The notes under the pieces were generated by a model. It was not told the origin of the DNA and made no database searches. It saw only the letters and a list, made by a program, of their open reading frames with translations. A program made the translations under genes and the position numbers. From Enoplolaimus lenunculus (lineage: Eukaryota > Nematoda > Enoplea > Enoplida > Thoracostomopsidae): DNA of 64,000 bases. How positions within the stretch are numbered: position 1 is the stretch's first letter; each line of letters begins with the position of its first letter. Shown here in pieces: positions 23,948 through 36,450 of this stretch. Where the stretch lies: positions 62,001-126,000 of the forward strand of contig JASANG010003130.1 in assembly GCA_030248215.1 (NCBI GenBank), in the 5' to 3' direction.

Positions 23948-24116
23948 AGGAATGTTCGCACTTTGTCAAATATACTCGTGAAAAAAGGAACAAGTTATCA
24001 GATGAGAGTTTGATGTTTGTGCTTTGTCACAATTTAATCATGGCTTCCTCCTTCGCATTGCATCTGGTTAGTGCTAATTGCAGGTTGTATAATTTATTGT
24101 TTAATTAATGAGAGCA

Positions 24117-24396
24117 GTAGCCAGCGGAGAATCAAGGGGCACAGCCGACCTAAGTAACTTTATCCCATTGAAACAAATTTCAAGTTCGCTTGAAAGTCAT
24201 CGCAAATCCTTATATGTCCGTCTTAAAAAATTATTAGCCCAATAGGTCAGAAGAATTTAACGGGGTGCTCAGCCCAGCTATGGAAACTTTGTCATAATGA
24301 TAAATCTTTCAAGCTCGTTTGGAAGCCATCGAAAATTCTTATATGTCACTCCTATTCTCAGCCAATAGCAAAGGCGAGCTGGCTACGGACCCGAGC
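24117..24396 (-). repeat. Family B, two overlapping or nested minus copies
   Basis: GCAGTAGCCAGCGGAGAATC begins a copy whose TTCGCTTGAAAGTCATCGCA block is repeated about 145 bases on as CTCGTTTGGAAGCCATCGAA. It ends GGCGAGCTGGCTACGGACCC. Confidence 0.6.
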
Positions 24397-24937
24397 CAGT
24401 TGCCACCCTACCCTGTCTTATGGTATGCACATGATATGGTAATAATTACGGCTCCCCAGATGTCTTGTTACCGGCTAGGAGTAGATATACCCGTGTAGTT
24501 TCTGTACGTTTCATGCCGCAAGCAGGAATAGTTTTAGAGGGGACTGTGAGATTTATAGAGGTGGTAAGAAAAAATATCCTAACAAAGGATTTTTTTACTG
24601 TCGGTAAATGATTCGGCCGTTGAGATCGAAGATGTCCGTAAAGCGAGCGGCTCCCAAGTTACATCGTTGTATTCGCAACCCTGATACGCCCGCGTTGTGA
24701 GTGGAACCGAAACAAAAAAAACCAAATATACTTAATGTTGGACTTTACTGATATTTTATCCTATAATTAGCGGCAATCAATCTTTATACCCTAACATATT
24801 CCTATTGCCCGATTACCGGTTAGCGTTTTTCTGTTCAGTTGAAATCTAAAACGAAAAGGTTTAATACGTAATATGTATATTTCAGGGGTATACTCCAGAT
24901 TTTGTAAAAACGAGACTACGGTCTCATTAGCGGATCC

Positions 24938-25222
24938 AGAGAGAGGCGGGGGCGTACGCTCCCCATCAGAAATTTTTTATGATGGAATGGTAAGGTGACG
25001 TTACAATTTTTTGTCCTCAGGAAATTTTTTGGTGATAAAATGATAAGGCCCCCTACAATGCAATTTTCCTCTCAGAAATTTTTTCGTAAAAAAAGACAAG
25101 ATGCCTAAACTTTCTCTCAGAAATTTTTTGTGATAAAATGATCAGGACCCTACCTAACAATTTTTGCGTTCCATAACATTTTGCCACCCCGCCCCTTCGT
25201 GTCAGAAATGCATGGATCCGCT
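24938..25222 (+). repeat. Family E element with reiterated interior
   Basis: Ends AGCGGATCCAGAGAGAGGCG and GCATGGATCCGCTG are inverted. Between them a TCAGAAATTTTTTGTGATAA-type block occurs about four times. Confidence 0.75.
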
Positions 25223-25631
25223 GCTATGTTCTATAAAATTTAGAAAGAGGTTCTGGTATTGCAAAGTTAAACTGTGCCTCAAACCGTGTACAAAAATCTC
25301 AAAGGAAAAGGTTTGATTCCTGTAACCACAGTGGCGTCTATACACATATATGTGAGTATTAGACTGATGAACTAAAATTGGCAAGTTCCAACTCTGAAAA
25401 ACCCGTTGAAATATTGGTTTAGCAATTGAACTGGCAAACTATTGTTACGATCGATACAAAAGACAATCTTGTTGGCCAAGTATCGATTTCGTTGGGACAT
25501 GCTACCCTCATGAACCCTTTTATCAGTACACCCCTGTAAGATGCATAATATGCATATATATGTATGAATAAAATATATATCAGCGGTATTTAGGTGATAT
25601 AAGATGGTCGAGAGCCAACTCCTGGAATTAT

Positions 25632-25780
25632 AACCAGGGCAGGAGCGGCCAACCCTCGTAGTCCTATTTGGGGTCCCCATCCCTAAAAGGGCCCCCACCC
25701 TAACCGGATGAAACAAACACCGCCGAAGTTTTCAAATAGGTCTGGCTTCTCGATCGCTTCGCTAGCGAGCTTAACACTAT
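25632..25780. repeat. Family D GC-rich repeat
   Basis: CAGGGCAGGAGCGGCCAACC, AACCGGATGAAACAAACACC, GTCTGGCTTCTCGATCGCTT, GCTAGCGAG in the family order. Confidence 0.7.
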
Positions 25781-26220
25781 CCTACCGTTCCGCGATTTGT
25801 TAAGATTTGTTCACTCGCTACGCTCGCTTAGTAAAACGTATTAAACAAAAGCCATCCCCTACACCCCGGGTCTCCGTAAAAATATAAATAGATACTTCCG
25901 GCGTTCTATGTATTCTACGTAATTGCTTTATATTTTTATCGTTCATTGCGGTTCATTACGCCGATAGAGTCCCACAAAGATCTCTGGCTTATTTTACCGT
26001 TGAAATTCAAACCCTTATAAAATAGCTTCAGGTTGTTTGTTGTCTATAAACATCAGCAAATATAGAAATGGTTCCGCTAACATTTAAGCTGTCGTGGTAT
26101 ATTTTTTGCTAGCGTTTAATATTAAATATTCGTTTTTGGTCGTCACACTATTATTGATATAAGACGATTTGGTTTAACTGGTATTCTGGATGGAACCACA
26201 ATTCTGCCATCGGATTCGGG
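25781..26220. other. RGS intron 2, no feature recognised
   Basis: AT-rich. A CTCGCTACGCTCGCTTAG palindrome-like word at about 25805 recalls family D. Confidence 0.4.
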
Positions 26221-26318
26221 GCTTATGTAAAGATCAGGTGCGGAACGTTTTGAGACTATAATAGAGCAAGCTGAAACTTTAGGCCAATTTTTTTGCTTAA
26301 GCTTTAGGCTTATTCCCG
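26221..26318. mobile_element. Family H MITE, left half only
   Basis: CTTATGTAAAGATCAGGTGC, then ACTATAATAGAGCAAGCTGA and GCTTTAGGCTTATTC. The right end is missing. Confidence 0.6.
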
Positions 26319-26596
26319 AACATTTTGAACGTTTTAAGACAGCACATTTCAGTTGTGAAAGTTGTGCGTTTGATTAATTTTGTTCGTACCATTCAAGCAT
26401 TATGCATTTTTCGTTTACTGAAGTTGTTTCGAAGTAGAAACGTCAGAATGATATTTGAATATTTTTGAAATTATTTTAAACTTAGGACACAGGTTAAAAC
26501 GCTATTTTCACCCTTCTGGCGTATTACAAACAGCATTTTTCAAAACGCTTTTTTACAGACTTTGTTAATTTATTTTGTTAGTACCATTCAAACTTT

Positions 26597-26765
26597 GGCC
26601 CACGTACAGAACAAGGCCAGAACAGTAGTATAAGCATATTCCTAAGCCTATGCCTAAGCCTTAGCGTAGCAATGAGCCTATTCCTGAGCCTAAGCCTAAC
26701 CCTAAGCAAAAAAAAAATTAGTCTAAAGCTTAAACTTACTCTATTACTTGTTCTATACATGGGCC
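26597..26765. mobile_element. Family H hAT-like MITE with perfect 8-bp duplication
   Basis: CAAACTTT flanks it exactly at 26589-26596 and 26766-26773. The ends GGCCCACGTACAGAACAAGG and TTGTTCTATACATGGGCC are inverted. 169 bp with CCTAAG/CCTATG hexamers. One of the two best boundary proofs for the family. Confidence 0.92.
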
Positions 26766-27269
26766 CAAACTTTTATAAATTTTTAGATTCATGAATTTGT
26801 TTGAACAGTAACACTCAAAATGCTTTTGAATATTTTTTGAATTTATTTTGAACTGAACAGGTTTCGGGTCAATAGTCAAACGCTATTTTCAACGCTTCCC
26901 GTGTTTTAAACAGCATCTTTCAAACCGCTTTTTTGATAGCGGATATATTTAAATTTTTAAATGCATTGCACGAGTAGCAAAACGGTGTTCAATGCCATTT
27001 GGTGTTTGTCAAAAACTGGTTTTTAGCATCAATATAAATGCTTTTTCCTCAAACGCGAACCATGCTTCGTATTTGTGACACTATTTGTTACTTAGAAATA
27101 CATTAGGTTGATTGTTGATTAAATATTTTTTTCAAATCAAGCTAATATTAAACACATGGTGAGTGTCTGTGTAGTAAAATCGAGCCAACAGATACAAGGT
27201 CAGTATTTTATGCCCCATCAACCAGCTGTTTCCAAAAAATTGCAACTATAAGCAAAGAAAACGTGTATG

Positions 27270-27400
27270 CACTAAAAATTAGGACTATCAAAACTCAGAA
27301 TTCTGAGTTTATTCAACTCGTGTTAATTAGTCTACTTAACCCGAATACAACCAATTCATAGTGAGAATCAACTCAAGAGTTCATTTTTACAGAGTGTAAA
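27270..27400. repeat. TACACTG-family fragment
   Basis: AAAACTCAGAATTCTGAGTT, AGAATCAACTCAAGAGTTCA, TTTTTACAGAGTGTA resemble the elements at 45660-46334. Confidence 0.5.
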
Positions 27401-27631
27401 GTGCGTAAACCTGCTACGATTTTAATATAGTTGTGTAATGAGAAGAAATTGCCTACGCATCGGCAAAGTTTGTTGGTTATTTGTGTAATATAGAGTTAAA
27501 ACTTAAAAGTAACCAGTTAAAATTTAAAAAAGGAAACATTGAGTTTCATTAAACTATGCCCTGCTCAAAACTTAAATACTTTAATTTTAAAATTTAAATA
27601 ATTGTATCAAAAAAGCATTGAGTGACTTGTA

Positions 27632-27797
27632 GGCCTCGTAGCCAGCTCACCTTGCTACGAAGGCTAAAAAATCTTCACGGGGGCATACCAAGGTTTTCGT
27701 TGATTGAACAAGCAAGGTTGAAAATTTTATAGGGCAGGCCAAAATTTTTCCAGAGAGGGGGGCTAATCGGCCCTGGCTCTTCCGTTAGCTACGTGTT
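27632..27797 (+). repeat. Family B element
   Basis: GCCTCGTAGCCAGCTCACCT to TCCGTTAGCTACGTG, with GGGGGCATACCAAGGTTTTC inside. Confidence 0.75.
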
Positions 27798-28736
27798 GGA
27801 TGACTTGAAGTCGAGGCGCACGGCTTCGGCAGGATAATCATCAGTTGGTGTCTACATTTAATCATTTCATGACAAAGAGTGCGTACACTGACGTGTATAG
27901 TACAGCCTATTTCAATCTTTTGAACATGATCGCCTTTAATCTCTTTTCATATCTTAACCCTAGATACTGTTCCGTCTCGGATCGACAATTTTTCGGTAGG
28001 AAAGGATACGTTTTGTGTTCCGAAGACTTATTATAACATTAAAGCACCGTTTTGGTATATTTTTTATATTACAAGATTGAGCAATTGCCATGAAGATGCC
28101 AAGTAGTTGAATTCGTGTTATAACCTAAACCATAATTTTTACGTATTTGGCAAGAAAGCACATTTTTTACAAGATTTTCACAACAAATTTCACGAGGATA
28201 TATCGCACCTATCCGCCCTTGTATATTGTGTCCCTGTGCCAACTGTAGAGTATAAATTTATACGTAATTTCTACGAACGAATTAGTCGCTCCAGTCTCGA
28301 GGGTATCGTTAACGCTAAGTGTCTTTTGAACCAGATGGACCATTATTAATAAATGCAGAAAAAACATCATTAAGCTTCGTAGTCGCCTAGATTACACGCA
28401 AAAATGAGCATTCATTTGAATATTAATACCATTACTTTAATAACGTCGGATCTAGAAATTTCCAAATGGATGCTAGCAACAGTATATATACCTATAGTGA
28501 ATAAAGCCTAGCGAACTCACAGCGAGCAAGAAGCCAAACGCTATTGTACCTAGTGGCAAAATAGTAAAAAGGTAATACCGTGGGGTCTTCCTACTTTGTT
28601 GTAACTTTTTTAAAATAATTTACCGAAGGGGATACAACGTACACCTTCCCTGCTTTCTTATTTTTTCGTCCCTGAAGCTAAACAATGCTAAATTCCAGGT
28701 GTTAGTAATATTGGCGACGAGTTTAGTTGATGCGTT
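27798..28736. other. RGS intron 2, no feature recognised
   Basis: Two short + frames (27845 and 28107, 63 and 80 codons) have no domain or splice support. Confidence 0.4.
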
Positions 28737-28874
28737 TAATGTACAGAACTGGGCCGTTACAATAGTATAAGCATAGCCTAAACCTAACCTAAGCGTAAGC
28801 CTAAGTTTAACCACAAAAATTAATTTGAAGCTCAAGCTTACTCTACTGCAGCCCCACAGAAAAACGTTCTGCTC
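28737..28874. mobile_element. Family H MITE, damaged right end
   Basis: TAATGTACAGAACTGGGCCG at left, hexamers CCTAAACCTAACCTAAGCG, ending CAGCCCCACAGAAAAACG, which matches inner but not terminal sequence of the family. Confidence 0.6.
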
Positions 28875-29960
28875 GTAATCCTTACGACACTGTTACAGGC
28901 ACTACAAATCGCACGGTTGGTGAGCGTCTGGCCTAACACGGGACAATTGTTAGAACAAAAATCAAATTTAAAAATTTCACTCGATCCAAAGAAATTTTGG
29001 CGGGTTTGAATTAAAAAAATGTGTCCAGCTTCTGGCTTGCTTCGTTCGCGAAATTTCATTTCATTAAATGCTGACGTGGCTGATGCTTCGGCTCGGTCAA
29101 CATCCACTATACATGGTACAAAACAAAATTGTTTTAATCTAAAACGGTACAAGGTCTGGTTTTCGAAGGGGCGCGGTGGTCCCGAAAAGCCTAGGCTCCG
29201 CGTTGTTAGTGAATTTTTTCTTTGTTCATCCACTTACAATTGCTGGTTACAACGCTGATTGCTAGCAAGATGCGTTGGGAAATTGTATGAGTAGGCTTCT
29301 ACCACTGAAATTGGTGTTCGTACAGATAGTCAATGGTTTGTTAGTATTCTATTCACGTTCAGTTCGCAAATGCTTTTGACGAGTCCGTTTACCTGCGCAA
29401 TATTTTTTACAGCTATTTTGCTACGAAAACACATTATGAGCATTTAATGGACAATTTGGGAATGAAACGTTTCCAAAAATATTTCCTGCGAGACAATCCG
29501 TCATCTATTGCTTCCCTAAATCAGCTACCCTAATTATATATTTCTTTACATTACAACTGGTGACCTAATGATGAGAGGAATAACTGTTTTGTATCGTTTT
29601 GTACTCTGTTAAAACGCTGCACTTACAACACTTTAGTTATATTTCACAAACTTCTTTAAGTATAAGCGTACTAAATATTGAGTAAATCTTTGCTTAAACA
29701 ATGTAAATAAGTAAATATACTGCTGTCGTTTCCTGAATAATTAAGTAAATGTACAGCTGAGAATTTTTTGTTTGCTTGAAAATAAGTAAAACTTTGCCAA
29801 GCACCATAGTAAGTAAAACCGACACTTACTACGGCAACAGTTTTACTAAATTTTAAGTATATTTATTAGCGAGTAGTTACTGCTTTCTAGCACTAGCTTA
29901 CAAACATCAAACTTGATCTTACAGAACTATACAATTTTCTGTCAGTAAATTCAAGTCCAG
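28875..29960. other. RGS intron 2, no clear element
   Basis: A short family D-like word (GCTTGCTTCGTTCGCGAAAT near 29035) lies inside two overlapping open frames on opposite strands, neither convincing. 29640-29880 is rich in AAGTAAA/TTTACTT words in both orientations, like 36870-36965, possibly a decayed palindromic repeat. Confidence 0.4.
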
Positions 29961-29962
29961 CC

Positions 29963-30135
29963 AGAAGCCACAGAGGCGGGGTGGTTGGCTACAGCCTAGT
30001 ACCGTATGAAAATCAACGACTGAAAAGTTTTAGCCTCGCTTGTAAGTCTTGTCAAATCAACAGCCTGCCAGTCCTTAAATTGCTTTGTTCTCATAGCATA
30101 CGAACCAATGGCTGGCTACCGGCCTGCTCGTAGTT
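29963..30135 (-). repeat. Family B element, diverged, minus orientation
   Basis: GAAAAGTTTTAGCCTCGCTT and GTAAGTCTTGTCAAATCAAC, ending ATGGCTGGCTACCGGCCTGC. Confidence 0.5.
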
Positions 30136-30243
30136 AAGTTTCGAACCCAGTAAAACAACCAATAAGATTTTAGACAAGCTGGTGTAGCCAACATATTACA
30201 AAATGGGGCCTGGCATTTATTTTTGCAACAGATCCAGGTTTTG

Positions 30244-30435
30244 GCCCATGCAAAGATCAGGGGCGGAACGTTTTTCAGTGAAACTGCAATAGAGTAAGCT
30301 TAAGCCTTAGACAATTTTTTGCCAAGGTTTATTAGGCTTAGGTTTAGTCTTAGGTATACCTGAGCTCATTCTTACAGGCTTCGGCTCAGACTTAAGAATA
30401 TGCTTATATTGTTCCGGCCCATGTTCTATTCGTCC
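30244..30435. mobile_element. Family H hAT-like MITE
   Basis: GCCCATGCAAAGATCAGGGG at left. Flanks AGGTTTTG / AGATTTTG agree at 7 of 8. The interior has TTAGGCTTAGG runs. The right end is diverged (GGCCCATGTTCTATTCGTCC). Confidence 0.8.
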
Positions 30436-30852
30436 AGATTTTGTTAGCCGAGTCCAATGCCTGACATTATTAATGGTATATTTAAATTATTTAAAAACAA
30501 ACAAAAACATGCTATTTTTGACTCCCGAACTTGAAACACGAGTTAAAAGCAGGCATTATGATCATAGAATAATTGAAAAGCACTTTTTAATCAAAATAAT
30601 TTGTCTTCTAAGTTTACAATAGTTATTTTTATGAAAATAGTGCAATTTCGGGCGCATACATACCGCCCTAGCGCGCCTTTCACGTTTCATTAATAATAGG
30701 ATGTGTAATTTTAGATGGCGTTCTGATTTATGGGAAAGGTTAAATTTAACTAGCGTGCGAGTCTTGGTGCAATAAACAATTTTAATTAAACTTTTATGCC
30801 GGTGCGGAACAAGATATCGTAACTCATACACTAGTTTAGAGCGGGTCATAGT

Positions 30853-31016
30853 CAGATGAGGCTAGAAGGGTGCTCAATCCTTCCCTGAAAGAATTTTGCC
30901 CCCCTATACGAAAATTTTAAACCTTTCTTGGAAGCAATCGAAAACCCATGTATGCCCCTCCAGAAAAATTTTTTATCTCCACTAGCAAGGTGAGCTGGCT
31001 ACGGGTCTGGTTTACG
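30853..31016 (-). repeat. Family B element, minus orientation
   Basis: Ends GCAAGGTGAGCTGGCTACGG. The middle holds CATGTATGCCCCTCCAGAAA. Confidence 0.75.
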
Positions 31017-31121
31017 GTCTTTTCTGGCAACCAAAATAGGGTACTGATAAAATGCAACGCGCTCAGAATACATCTTTTACATTTTTTCTTCATAGAATAT
31101 TTCCTGTTTTATATATGTTGC

Positions 31122-31292
31122 GGGTTCGTAGCCATGGGGCCCCAACAGAGGTTCAGCCCCCCCCCCCTGCAAAACTTTTAGCCCCCCTTTAGAAAATTTT
31201 CACTCTTGCTTGTAAGTCATAGAACACCCTTGTATGCCCTCCTGAAAATTTTTTAGCACCCCAAGCCCAGTGAACTGACTGCGGGCATGGTA
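31122..31292 (-). repeat. Family B element, minus orientation
   Basis: GGGTTCGTAGCCATGGGGCC to CAGTGAACTGACTGCGGGCA, with CTTGTATGCCCTCCTGAAAA and two C-rich runs. Lies only about 100 bp from the previous copy. Confidence 0.75.
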
Positions 31293-31440
31293 TGTTGTCT
31301 AAACACTACCTTCATTTCCTGTCTATAGTACTGCGTTGTCCGAACATTTTCCGTTTATTATCAGTCGCTTCATGCCTTGATCTTAAAAGAACATATCAAT
31401 GATAAAATCACCTTACTTGTGTTGTTAAATTATCATCTCG

Positions 31441-31502
31441 GGCTCGTGTATAAAGATCAGAGGCGGAACATTTATCTGCGGGACTGAAACAGAGTAACCT
31501 TT
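31441..31502. mobile_element. Family H MITE, left end only
   Basis: GTGTATAAAGATCAGAGGCG and GCGGGACTGAAACAGAGTAA match the left 60 bases of the family. Confidence 0.6.
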
Positions 31503-31718
31503 TCGGCCCTGGTTTACTTTTTATTTTGTGGTACGTTTGACATGTTGTGCATGCTATCAATATCAGGTTTGTGCCTAGGCATTTAGTTACAATTCTTTGA
31601 GCATCAGGCTATATATCACCCTACTGGCCAGAAAATGCTTAATCTGAACCGTAAACATATGTTTGTGGCCAAAAAGCATGAAAACATGGCCAGGCTACAA
31701 AAAAATCATAATTAACTG

Positions 31719-32128
31719 ATATTTATTTGGCCTCTTAAGAGGATACCACCGGTTATTTGGATACGGACTGATATTTGTTTTCAACCTGTCCTCCGCAACC
31801 CTTCCTTTACTGATATATCCGGTATTGCAACTATCCATAGTATTAAACGCTTTTTGCCTATCATCAAAAGCTTGAGCGATAATGTAAGGTTATACTTTAG
31901 AATGTTACTTTAAAAACTTAAGTACGCTTTAAAGTTTCGAACTCAACTTCATTTGGTCGTGGAGTTATTTATGCGCTACAATTAGGGATAATTGACATTT
32001 AGGGACGCTAGGGTTTAGGGACTCTATCCGCTTACGCTCTCTTATTAGGGATACGAACTCCTATTGATTGGGACTCAAAATTGAGACACCCCTCTCCATT
32101 ACCCCCTCTTATTCGGGTCACTACAGTA
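31719..32128. mobile_element. Family G MITE, copy 2
   Basis: Same interior order as copy 1 (TGATATTTATTTGGCCTCTT ... ATTAGGGATAATTGACATTT), with a well-preserved right end CCCTCTTATTCGGGTCACTA, CAGTA. The left terminus is not preserved. Confidence 0.8.
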
Positions 32129-32399
32129 CGTGCTGACAATTTTGCGATGCAAATGATTAATCTGAAGTATAAAATGGGTTTAAAATGTTTACACTTCGGC
32201 GCAGTTGAAACAATCCTTCCATATCGAAAAACTTTGCTTGAAACTCGCTTTAAAATTGTAAAATTTTGAAATGCAAAAAAGTATCCCTCTTTCGAAATAC
32301 TCAGGATCCGTCCCTGTATGTTTTCAACCTTCGTGTGCTTCATACAAAAATACGGCTTCAACTCAATTTCAATCGGTTGCTCAACTCGAACGAAACCAA

Positions 32400-32560
32400 G
32401 GCACCGTAGCCAGCTCAATGTGCCAGAGGTAACCCAAACAATATTAAGAGGCGGCATCCATTTGATTTCTCAAGACTTACAAGCGGGGCAAAATAAATTT
32501 CTCGGTAGGGAAAGTATGAGTCTCCCCTGCTTTCTTTGGGCTACGGTCGTGGTCCAATTG
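32400..32560 (+). repeat. Family B element
   Basis: GCACCGTAGCCAGCTCAATG to CTTTGGGCTACGGTCGTGG. Interior diverged (CAAGACTTACAAGCGGGG). Confidence 0.65.
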
Positions 32561-32903
32561 AGTGTAATTCTATTTGAGCACATGCTCGCTAGAAGCAGTA
32601 ATTCAAACGACATTATTTTCTGAACACAAAAAACACTCACAAATATGCGGTCGAAATTTAATATTTTATTCAGCGGTTATTTCTCTACCAGCAATTCACT
32701 TAATGGCAATGGTTTGGCTTTATAAACGCAGGCTGCTGCGGTGGTAGATTTCTTGTTTAGGCCGTCTAAATGCTGCCATGTATAAACGGAATCAATTTTG
32801 GAAACAAGTGTTTATTGGTTTTTTGTTGGTGAAACCAAGACTGTACTTATATGATCGCACCATTGCAAACAAACACGCCCTTGTAGACTCGTTTATTTCT
32901 TTG

Positions 32904-33330
32904 TACTGTAGTGACCCGAATAAGAGGGGGTAATAAAACGGGGGCCCCCATATTGTGAGTCCCAATCAAAAAGATTCCGTATCCCTAATAAGAGTCCATA
33001 AGCAGATAGAGTCCCTAAACCCAAACTAGAGTCCATAAATGTCAATTATCCCTTTATTGTAGCGCATAAATGATTTCAAGGCCAAATAAAGTTCAGTTCG
33101 AAACTTTGAAAGTAAGATTCCAAAGTATAACCTTGTATTATCGCTCAACCTTTTGATTCAAGGCAAAAACGTTTTATTCACCGGATAGTTGCAATACCGG
33201 ATATACATCAGCAACGAAGGGTGGCGGAGGGCAGGTTGACAATAAATAACAGACCGTAACCGAATAACAGGGGGTACCCTCTCTAGAGGCCAAATGAATA
33301 TCAGTCCCCGTCTTATTCGGTCACTAGAAT
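32904..33330. mobile_element. Family G MITE, copy 3 (inverted relative to copies 1 and 2)
   Basis: Both ends survive: TACTGTAGTGACCCGAATAA at left, CGTCTTATTCGGTCACTAGA at right. 427 bp. The interior is the reverse complement of copies 1 and 2. Confidence 0.85.
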
Positions 33331-33745
33331 ACCAAACGTCAATCTTGCAGTCTTGCGTACGCATTCAAAGGTGTTCACGGAAACTTCAGCCTCTCTAGAA
33401 AAATTTTATTCCCCTAGAAAAGGTTAAGCCAGCTGGTACGTCATCGGACCAGCCGCTCATGGTGAACCATTTTGGGATACAATTAAGTTTGAGGTTTTGG
33501 TTGAAATATAGGCCAAGAGGGTATCGCGACAAAAACTCGTCGACTGACAACTTGTAATTCGAAATCCCGCCAGCTCCACATTTTATCCACGGCCATTTCT
33601 TCCGCTTAGGTCAAGGTTTGTGATTACTTAGATTTCTAGAATAATATGTTCAAGGAGAATTTGTAACTATGTGAAACATGCTTGTCCATTAAGTGCAAAT
33701 GTTGTAATACATTGCATTGTATACCGACTATAAAAGCAATTGAAG
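33331..33745. other. RGS intron 2, no feature recognised
   Basis: An AAAACTCGTCGACTGACAAC word at about 33533 recurs at about 39059 and may mark a further old repeat. Confidence 0.35.
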
Positions 33746-33890
33746 AGGCGGGCTACATGGCGCAGTGGGAGAGCGTTCGCTTAAGGATCCGTGGGCTGAC
33801 AGTTCAATCAACCCTTGTATGCCTGCTTTTCCAGACGATTAACGAAATGTCTTAAATCTTGGGTTGTACCGATTGAAAAAATAATGTCCG
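33746..33890 (+). mobile_element. tRNA-derived SINE with (TA)n tail
   Basis: A tRNA-like head GGCGGGCTACATGGCGCAGT with A box TGGCGCAGTGGGAGAGCG and a weak B box (AGTTCAATC at about 33802), then a ~75-bp body running straight into a (TA)n tract. The head resembles the SINE heads near 35.6 kb and 59.3 kb. Confidence 0.6.
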
Positions 33891-34755
<865 letters not shown>

Positions 34756-34923
34756 GCTCGCCTGTAGCCAGTTCACCTTGTTGAATGAGGGGATTAAATT
34801 ATCGAAGAGAGACGCCGAAGGATTTACGATAACTTACAAGCGAGGTTGAAATTTTTTGAAGGGGAAGCAAAATTTTTTATGTGGGGGCTGAGCCAGATGC
34901 GTTTCCTCTGGCTACGGGCTCGT
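34756..34923 (+). repeat. Family B element
   Basis: GCTCGCCTGTAGCCAGTTCA to TTTCCTCTGGCTACGGGCTC, with ACTTACAAGCGAGGTTGAAA inside. Confidence 0.75.
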
Positions 34924-35041
34924 GTGTTGAATTGAAAAATACAGTTTTAATGTTACGTTCTGTTGTGAAAGGTTGTGACTAATTGAATCAAAGCTGCAGA
35001 CTCGATACTTGCAGGTATTGTTAATATCGGGTGAGGCTTCT

Positions 35042-35208
35042 TACTGTAGTAACCTGAATAAGAGGGGTAATAGGAGGGGGTCCCCATTTTGAGTCCCAAT
35101 CAATAGGAGTCTGCATCCCTAATAAATGTTCGTGAGCGGATAGAGTTCCTTAACCCTAATTAGAGCCCATAAATGTCATTTATCCCAAATTGTAGTGCAT
35201 AAATGACT
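35042..35208. mobile_element. Family G MITE, truncated next to a SINE
   Basis: TACTGTAGTAACCTGAATAA begins the element. It runs through TTTATCCCAAATTGTAGTGC, then stops where SINE-like sequence starts. Confidence 0.7.
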
Positions 35209-35210
35209 CT

Positions 35211-35380
35211 AACAGTCTGGGTAGGAACCGGAAGTTCAAGCGGCCGTAGGATGCAAGGCAAGCGCTCTAACAGTGCGCCACGCAGCCGGTTTCTCCAACT
35301 GCATTTTTCGTCGACTATATGTATCAATCGTATTCTGCCAGCTAGCATGCATACAGTGCACTGCACTATATTGCATGTGC
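35211..35380 (-). mobile_element. tRNA-derived SINE, minus, copy 1 (deleted head)
   Basis: Shares GGTAGGAACCGGAAGTTC-like and GCGCCACGCAGCCGGTTTCT sequence and a CATACAGTGCACTGCACTAT tail with the next copy. It lacks about 50 bases of the head. Confidence 0.6.
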
Positions 35381-35521
35381 ACATAATGGACAAGCATGTC
35401 TCACATGCTTACATGTCTTTATTTTTAACATGGACATACCTTGACCGTCCATCCTATTTTCGACTGGATACCGTGTTCGCCCGCGGAAATTTATCATTGC
35501 TCTCACAGAGTACTTCCCATG

Positions 35522-35745
35522 TCAGCCTAGGTAGGAATCGGGACTTCCGATCTTTTAACTAAGCAGCTGGAAAAGCGGGCCTGAAGAGCGGGGATCGAAC
35601 CAGCGGCCTTAAGATTCCGCGGCAAGCGCTCTACCAGTGCGCCACGCAGCCCGCTTCTACAACTGCAATTTTCGTCGACTATATGTATCAACCGTATGTT
35701 GTCAGCTAGCATACATACAGTGAACTGCACTATATTGCATGTGCA
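35522..35745 (-). mobile_element. tRNA-derived SINE, minus, copy 2
   Basis: On the minus strand, 35654 to 35575 reads as a tRNA-like head: GCGGGCTGCGTGGCGCACTG, A box TGGCGCACTGGTAGAGCGC, B box GGTTCGATCCC. The two ends of this segment can pair over seven bases (GCGGGCT with GGCCCGC), but six extra bases follow the T arm, so it is a SINE head and not a working tRNA. Confidence 0.7.
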
Positions 35746-36357
35746 AAAATGTAATCTAGAATCTAAACCTACTCGTTTATGGACCCGCTAGAATCCTGGA
35801 CGCCCCTTAAAGTAACATGGGCCCCATTATTTATGGTATGGAGGTAAATTGGAGCAGTGTGGTCAGTATTTTGTTTCGCGAGAGCATACCCTGATTTGAA
35901 GATAAGAGTTTTTAGATTCTGAGACAACGCAGGTTATTCTCAAGCCAGCAAAAGTACATTTTTATTGTCGCCAGCAATTTCGGGGGTTGATATACCGCCC
36001 GAATGTCTCCCGCTATATACGCCCCTTGCGGCGAACGTGTAAAGCAAGCGACAAACTGTTACTTACAGATATGTGGAATTAAATAAAAACATATGAGCAG
36101 GAAATGTAAAGACCTTGCCGGACATACACAGACAATTCTCTCTATTTTGAGTTTAGTTCTTTTAATTTAAGTACTAAAATGGATTGGTTTGTCTTTCAAC
36201 TCAACTGCGGGCAAAATCCCGTTGGGACTCACAGTTTTCGGGCGTTTGAGTTGGCTTTACGCCTAAAATGTCGAATTTTGTATAGGACACCATGCGTCGT
36301 TTCTGTATTTCTTTACGGGTAACAAACTTGTATGGCATTTTTCATTAACTGGTTCAA
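35746..36357. other. RGS intron 2, no feature recognised
   Basis: AT-rich intronic sequence. No element ends seen. Confidence 0.4.
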
Positions 36358-36361
36358 TTAA

Positions 36362-36450
36362 ACCCTGTTCACGTGTGCAAGTTTTTTTCTTTCCGAGAAC
36401 TTGTAGCTGCAACTTACACGCGTAACATTCAGCTGCATGTATTTACATAT
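36362..36450. mobile_element. TTAA-type MITE, one end only
   Basis: After TTAA (36358-36361), ACCCTGTTCACGTGTGCAAG and GAGAACTTGTAGCTGCAACT match the end of the element at 5054-5330. Confidence 0.6.

Noticed and set aside
29019-29258. 79-codon + frame overlapping a 131-codon minus frame
   Set aside because: Mirror-image open frames in a GC-richer repeat remnant. No splice sites or domain.
35575-35654. Possible true tRNA gene on the minus strand
   Set aside because: A and B boxes and a seven-base end pairing are present, but six extra bases sit between the T arm and the 3' strand, the T stem has a mismatch, and related copies with decayed heads lie nearby. Better explained as a SINE.
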